Shown here piece by piece: positions 44,616 to 49,152 of a stretch of DNA of 49,152 nt. Source of the DNA: an uncultured Eubacteriales bacterium (GTDB lineage: Bacteria > Bacillota > Clostridia > Christensenellales > Borkfalkiaceae); contig CASELQ010000015.1 in NCBI GenBank assembly GCA_949288785.1, positions 1 through 49,152 on the forward strand. The letters are read 5' to 3'. How positions within the stretch are numbered: position 1 is the first letter of the stretch; each line of letters starts with the position of its first letter. The translations under genes and the position numbers were made by a program. The notes under the pieces were generated by a model. It saw nothing but the letters and a program-made list of their open reading frames with translations. It made no database searches and had not been told where the DNA came from.

Positions 44616-46483
44616 ATAAGAAAAAAGTAAAAACTAAAGGCACAGATCCGGGCTTCGGCACTATTTTAAAGACGCTGGGCGGCTCCGTACGGGAATATAA
44701 AAAAGCATCCATACTCACCCCGATTTTCGTTATGGGAGAAGTTATTTTAGAGTGTCTGATACCGTGGGTAATGACCCTTCTTTTAGGCGCGATAGAATAC
44801 GTGGGAATGATGCAGACGGGCGCTTCCGGCACACCCGACCCGCTTGCCGTGAAGATAGTGGATTTTCTTACCCGCGGCCAGGCCGAGCCCAACCTGCTTA
44901 TCATAATTCTCGAATTCGGACTTGTAATGCTGGCGATAGCGTTCTTATCGCTTTTGTTCGGCGCCCTTTCGGGAAAATACTGCGCCACGGCTTCGAGCGG
45001 GTTTGCAAAAAACCTCAGAAAGGATATGTTCGGCAGAATACAGGGCTTTTCATTCTCAAACATAGATAAGTTTTCCACGGCAAGCCTCGTTACCCGCCTT
45101 ACGACAGACGTTACCAACGTGGAGATGAGTTACATGATGATAATAAGGACGGCGGTACGCGCGCCTTTTATGCTTATATTCTCCATAATAATGGCGTTTT
45201 CCATAAACTGGGAAATGGCGCTGATATTTTTGTGCACCTCTCCTATCCTTGCTTTGGGTCTGTACTTTATAATGACCAAGGCTATACCCTTCTTTAACCG
45301 CATATTCCATAAGTACGACGCCATGAACGAATCGGTGGAAGAAAACGTGCGCGGAATGCGCGTGGTAAAATCTTACGTGCGCGAGGACTATGAAAAAGAA
45401 AAATTCGGCAAGGCCTCTTCCAACGTGCGGGACGACTTTATAAAGGCGGAAAAACTCATTGCCTTAAACACCCCGCTCATGAACTTCTGCGTTTACTTCG
45501 GAATAACAGCCATATACGTGGTGGGTTCCATACTCATTATAAACTCCAACCAGGCATTGTTGCAGATAACCCAGCTCCAAAGCTTTATGACCTATTCTTT
45601 CCAGATCCTCATGAGCCTGATGATGGTATCCATGATACTGGTTATGGTGCTTATGAGTTACGCTTCCGCAACCCGTATCACCGAAGTGCTGCGCGAAAAA
45701 AGTTCCATAGTATCGCCCGAAAACCCCGTTACCGAGGTCAAAGACGGCAGCGTGGTGTTCGAGAACGTAAACTTCAAATATTCCGAAAAAGCCGAAAAAT
45801 ACGCCCTTTCCGGCATAAATCTGACTATAAAGAGCGGCGAAACGATAGGTATTATCGGGCAGACGGGTTCAAGCAAAACTTCGCTGGTACAGCTTATCCC
45901 CCGGCTTTACGACGTGAGCTCGGGCAGCGTTAAGGTAGGCGGAGTGGACGTGAAAAATTACGACCTGGAAGTTTTGAGAAATTCCGTTGCCATGGTGCTG
46001 CAAAAGAACGTGCTCTTTTCGGGCACCATAAAAGAGAATATGCGCTGGGGCAATAAAGACGCCACGGACGAAGAGATTCAGGACGCATGCAAACTTGCCC
46101 AGGCGGACGAGTTCATACAGAACTTCCCCGACAAGTACGACAGTTACATAGAGCAGGGCGGCGTGAACGTCTCGGGCGGGCAGAAACAGCGCCTGTGTAT
46201 TGCAAGGGCGCTGCTCAAAAAGCCCAAGATACTGATTTTAGACGACTCCACCTCGGCGGTTGACACAAAGACGGACGCGCTCATCCGCCACTCTTTAAGG
46301 ACGTATATCCCCGAGACCACAAAGATAGTGATTGCCCAGCGTATAGCCTCCGTTCAGGACGCCGATAAAATACTCATAATGGACGGCGGTTCCATAATAG
46401 CAATGGGCTCGCACGAAGAACTTATGGCAAACAACTCCATTTATCAGGAACTCTACTACTCTCAGAACAAGGAGGCGAAATAG
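44612..46483 (+). CDS. ABC exporter half-transporter A with degenerate ATPase site
   Basis: The 623-residue protein has a six-helix type IV exporter domain (about residues 25-340) followed by a nucleotide-binding domain. Key sites depart from consensus. Walker A reads GQTGSSKT (416-423, with Ser421 in place of Gly), the catalytic Glu after Walker B is Asp545 (ILILDDSTS) and the switch His is Gln576 (VIAQR). The signature VSGGQ is normal. This is the pattern of the degenerate partner in heterodimeric exporters such as BmrCD or TM287/288. The canonical partner is encoded 1 nt downstream. Substrates of such pairs are drugs, lipids or peptides; the sequence does not tell which. GGAGGAGG precedes the ATG. 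Confidence 0.93.
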   Translation: MNKKKVKTKGTDPGFGTILKTLGGSVREYKKASILTPIFVMGEVILECLIPWVMTLLLGAIEYVGMMQTGASGTPDPLAVKIVDFLTRGQAEPNLLIIILEFGLVMLAIAFLSLLFGALSGKYCATASSGFAKNLRKDMFGRIQGFSFSNIDKFSTASLVTRLTTDVTNVEMSYMMIIRTAVRAPFMLIFSIIMAFSINWEMALIFLCTSPILALGLYFIMTKAIPFFNRIFHKYDAMNESVEENVRGMRVVKSYVREDYEKEKFGKASSNVRDDFIKAEKLIALNTPLMNFCVYFGITAIYVVGSILIINSNQALLQITQLQSFMTYSFQILMSLMMVSMILVMVLMSYASATRITEVLREKSSIVSPENPVTEVKDGSVVFENVNFKYSEKAEKYALSGINLTIKSGETIGIIGQTGSSKTSLVQLIPRLYDVSSGSVKVGGVDVKNYDLEVLRNSVAMVLQKNVLFSGTIKENMRWGNKDATDEEIQDACKLAQADEFIQNFPDKYDSYIEQGGVNVSGGQKQRLCIARALLKKPKILILDDSTSAVDTKTDALIRHSLRTYIPETTKIVIAQRIASVQDADKILIMDGGSIIAMGSHEELMANNSIYQELYYSQNKEAK

Positions 46484-46484
46484 T

Positions 46485-48467
46485 ATGCCGCCGATCAAAA
46501 ATATGAAACGCAGCGGAGGCGCCGACCTCCATGCGGGCGGAAGAGCGGAAAAAGGCACCATGAAACGGCTGCTCTCCATGATACTGAAAAACAACAAACG
46601 GCTTTTGATAACCGTACTTATATGCCTTGCGATAAGCGCGATAACGGGCGTGCTTTCCTCGGTGTTCTTAAACAACGTGCTTACCCAGCTGACCACTGCG
46701 GTAGGACTTATAAATAACGACGGATATACTTCCGCCCAGGCGTGGGACAGCGTGTTCCCCGCCCTGATAAGAATATTCATCACCATGGGCTGCGTGTATA
46801 CGGCGGGCGTGCTTGCCTCTTTTGCCTATACCCGCCTTATGGCAATACTCACGCAAAAGTTTTTGCATCAGGTAAGAACGGGTATGTTCAACAGAATGCA
46901 GTCTTACCCCATCCGCTTTTTCGATACCCATAAAACGGGCGACATAATGAGCGTTTACACCAACGACACGGACGCGCTCCGCCAGCTCGTTTCGCAAAGT
47001 ATCCCAAGCCTTATCTCGGCAAGTATAAGCGTGGTAACCCTTTTAGTGCTCATGCTGCAATTCAGTATATGGCTTTCGCTCCTTATCTTTTTCGGCGTGT
47101 TCATGATGTTCCTCGTTACCAAATCGCTGGGCGGCAAGAGCGCCAAATTCTTTTTGCAGCAACAGATAGCCATAGGTAAAGAAGAAGGTTACATTCAGGA
47201 AATGATGCACGGGCAGAAGGTAATAAAAGTGTTCTGCCACGAAGAAGAAGCCAAAGCCGGTTTTGACGAAAAGAACGATCAATTGTGCGAAGATTCGAGA
47301 AAGGCGCACACCTTTGCGAACATACTCATGCCAATCGTCGGCAACCTCGGCAACGTGCTGTACGTGCTCATCGCCTTTGTGGGCGGGCTGCTGGTGGTGC
47401 TGGGCGCAAGGAACCTCACCATAACCGGTTTCCAGCCCTATGACCCCGCCGCGTTTATAGTAACCATAATGTCGTTCCTGCCCATAAGCAAGCAGTTCAC
47501 GGGCCAGATCGCCCAGGCCTCGCAGCAATTAAATTCCATAGTAATGGGTCTTGCAGGCGCTTCCCGTATATTCGCGCTTATGGATCAGGAACCCGAAACG
47601 GACGACGGGTACGTTACCCTCGTGCGCTGCAAAATAGACGAGGACGGCACCATACACGAATGTAAGGAGCGCACCGGGCACTGGGCGTGGAAACACCCGC
47701 ACAAGGCGGACGGGACCATCACCTACACCGAACTGAAAGGCGATATCCGCATGTTCGACGTGGACTTCGGTTACGTGCCCGAAAAGATAGTGCTGCACGA
47801 CATAACGCTTTACGCAAAGCCCGGGCAGAAGGTGGCGTTCGTGGGCGCAACGGGCGCGGGAAAGACCACGATAACCAACCTCATAAACAGGTTTTACGAC
47901 ATTGCGGACGGCAAAATACGTTACGACGGTATTAACATAAACAAGATAAAGAAAGCCGACCTGCGCCGCTCGCTCGGCATGGTTTTGCAGGATACCAACC
48001 TGTTCACCGGCACGGTTATGGACAACATTCGTTACGGCAGGCTGGAAGCCACCGACGAAGAGTGCATAGCCGCCGCAAAACTTGCCTATGCGGACGACTT
48101 TATAAGAAGGCTGCCCGAAGGCTATAACACCATGCTCACGGCGGACGGGGCGAACCTTTCGCAGGGGCAGCGCCAGCTCCTTTCCATAGCGCGCGCCGCC
48201 GTTAAGGACGCGCCCGTTATGATAATGGACGAGGCTACCTCCTCCATAGACACCCGTACCGAGGCGCTCGTTCAGAAGGGCACGGACAGACTTATGGAAG
48301 GGCGCACCGTGTTCGTGATAGCGCACAGGCTTTCCACCGTACAGAATTCCGACGTTATTATGGTGCTGGAATTCGGCAACATAATAGAGCGCGGCTCGCA
48401 TAACGAACTTATTGCCAAGGGCGGCAAGTATTATCAGTTATACACGGGCGCGTTCGAACTTGAATAA
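46485..48467 (+). CDS. ABC exporter half-transporter B (catalytically competent)
   Basis: The 660-residue partner has a basic 35-residue N-terminal tail, a six-helix exporter domain (about residues 45-350) and a nucleotide-binding domain. The latter has Walker A GATGAGKTT, signature LSQGQ (a common variant of LSGGQ), Walker B with catalytic Glu583 (MIMDEATSS) and switch His614 (VIAHRLSTV). A stretch of about 50 residues between the membrane domain and the ATPase core (near 385-425, CKIDEDGTIHECKERTGHW...) is longer than usual and may be a regulatory insertion. It starts 1 nt after its partner's stop and overlaps the next gene as TAATG, so all three are translated together. Confidence 0.94.
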   Translation: MPPIKNMKRSGGADLHAGGRAEKGTMKRLLSMILKNNKRLLITVLICLAISAITGVLSSVFLNNVLTQLTTAVGLINNDGYTSAQAWDSVFPALIRIFITMGCVYTAGVLASFAYTRLMAILTQKFLHQVRTGMFNRMQSYPIRFFDTHKTGDIMSVYTNDTDALRQLVSQSIPSLISASISVVTLLVLMLQFSIWLSLLIFFGVFMMFLVTKSLGGKSAKFFLQQQIAIGKEEGYIQEMMHGQKVIKVFCHEEEAKAGFDEKNDQLCEDSRKAHTFANILMPIVGNLGNVLYVLIAFVGGLLVVLGARNLTITGFQPYDPAAFIVTIMSFLPISKQFTGQIAQASQQLNSIVMGLAGASRIFALMDQEPETDDGYVTLVRCKIDEDGTIHECKERTGHWAWKHPHKADGTITYTELKGDIRMFDVDFGYVPEKIVLHDITLYAKPGQKVAFVGATGAGKTTITNLINRFYDIADGKIRYDGININKIKKADLRRSLGMVLQDTNLFTGTVMDNIRYGRLEATDEECIAAAKLAYADDFIRRLPEGYNTMLTADGANLSQGQRQLLSIARAAVKDAPVMIMDEATSSIDTRTEALVQKGTDRLMEGRTVFVIAHRLSTVQNSDVIMVLEFGNIIERGSHNELIAKGGKYYQLYTGAFELE

Positions 48468-49152
48468 TGGGCTGTAACCTCTGCCCCTTTTCCTGCAACG
48501 TAAACCGCGCGGAGAGGGCGGGCAGATGCGGGGTACGGGACGCGCTGCGCATAGCAAAATATTATATCCACCCGTATGAAGAACCCGTGCTTACGGGCGA
48601 AAACGGGTCGGGCACGGTGTTTTTCTGCGGGTGTTCGCTTAAATGCGCGTTCTGCCAGAATTACGAGGTCTCGCGCAATATGCGCGGCAAGGATATAACC
48701 GTGCCCCGCCTTGCGGAAATATTTAAGGAACTGGAAGAGCGGGGCGCCGCCAACATAAATCTCGTAAGCCCCACGCATTACGCGGATAAAATCGCGGAGG
48801 CGCTGGATATTTATAAGCCCGCGTTACCTGTGATTTATAATACCCACGGTTATGAACGCATTGAAACGCTGCAATTTTTAGATAAATATATAGACGTATA
48901 TCTTCCCGATATGAAATTCTTTTCCCCCGCCCTGTCAAAAAGATACGCGGGGGTTTCGGATTATTTTGAAAGGGCCTCCGCCGCAATAGAGTTTATGGCA
49001 AAAAAGCCGGTTAAATTCAATGAGGGCGGGGTTATGACAAGCGGAACGCTGGTGCGCCACCTCGTGCTGCCGCAATGCACCTTTGACAGTAAAAAAATTC
49101 TGGACTGGTTTTGCGGGATAAAGGACAGGGCGTATATAAACGTTATGAGCCA
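48467..49152 (+). CDS. PflA-like radical SAM protein, cut by the window end
   Basis: An open frame starts at ATG 48467, overlapping the exporter stop (TAATG), and runs past the end of the window without a stop (228 codons visible). The N-terminus has a cysteine cluster (Cys3, Cys6, Cys10, Cys21), then HPYEEPVLTG, GSGTVFFCGCSLKCAFCQNY with the radical SAM cluster Cys56-x3-Cys60-x2-Cys63, and further on NLVSPTHY and DMKFF. This matches the PflA/PflX-like family (COG1313), whose substrates are unknown. Co-translation with an exporter is unusual for it and may only reflect chromosomal order. Confidence 0.88.
   Translation, partial: MGCNLCPFSCNVNRAERAGRCGVRDALRIAKYYIHPYEEPVLTGENGSGTVFFCGCSLKCAFCQNYEVSRNMRGKDITVPRLAEIFKELEERGAANINLVSPTHYADKIAEALDIYKPALPVIYNTHGYERIETLQFLDKYIDVYLPDMKFFSPALSKRYAGVSDYFERASAAIEFMAKKPVKFNEGGVMTSGTLVRHLVLPQCTFDSKKILDWFCGIKDRAYINVMS

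Noticed and set aside
47529..48401. 290-codon minus-strand open frame
   Set aside because: Shadow of the ABC exporter ATPase region.
1..49152. CRISPR arrays or insertion sequences
   Set aside because: No regularly spaced direct repeats, transposase genes or terminal inverted repeats of known IS type were seen.

Overview
The window looks like chromosome of an anaerobic, probably gut-associated member of the Firmicutes (Clostridia). The reasons are lipoprotein signal peptides, Gram-positive-type ribosome binding sites, a SipW-type signal peptidase, CUT1 sugar ABC transporters with an AraC regulator, an 894-residue SecA with a C-terminal zinc motif, and a frameshifted prfB. I cannot name the species. 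UGA reads as stop throughout.

Left part (1-7.96 kb): a DtxR-type iron-sensing repressor; a 1,202-residue secreted, membrane-anchored helical-repeat protein; a small XRE regulator; and a three-gene minus-strand operon (7851 to 5208). That operon encodes a short TasA/camelysin-like protein, a SipW-type signal peptidase and a second, larger secreted protein with the same N-terminal pattern. Its promoter has perfect -35 (TTGACA) and -10 (TATAAT) boxes, but the spacer contains a run of 12 G and is 19 bp long. This is the classic layout of a slipped-strand, phase-variable promoter and is the most striking signal in the window.

Middle part (about 8.1-36.8 kb): a likely acquired island. Its left edge has a decayed gene fragment, a 25-nt tRNA 3' remnant next to a perfect 19-bp hairpin, a second tRNA-like remnant, a possible integrase tail and a DUF1016 nuclease gene. 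Its core is a 22.7-kb minus-strand glycan-use operon of 13 genes (33494 to 10796) with a divergent AraC regulator. The operon encodes two permeases, an esterase, a sugar-binding lipoprotein, a GH123/DUF4091-like lipoprotein, two lipoproteins with carbohydrate-binding-like domains (one frameshifted), and cytoplasmic GH36-like, ADP-ribosylglycohydrolase-like, GH38, GH20-like and GH106-like proteins, ending with a ribokinase-family kinase. The apparent logic is surface capture and first cleavage, ABC import, then stepwise cytoplasmic trimming and phosphorylation. No transporter ATPase is encoded here, so a shared one must be used. The right edge of the island holds a nested inverted repeat, a 65-residue orphan protein, a PD-(D/E)xK-like nuclease with an unknown partner, and a sigma-region-4-like protein whose promoter predicts a leaderless mRNA. 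A complete tRNA-Leu(CAG) follows.

Right part (36.9-49.15 kb): housekeeping genes on the minus strand (metK, a ComF-family gene, secA, prfB with its programmed frameshift site, tsaD, and a Dabb-domain gene). Divergent from metK, a perfect-consensus promoter drives a 14-codon leader ORF, a heterodimeric ABC exporter with one degenerate ATPase site, and a PflA-like radical SAM gene cut by the window end.
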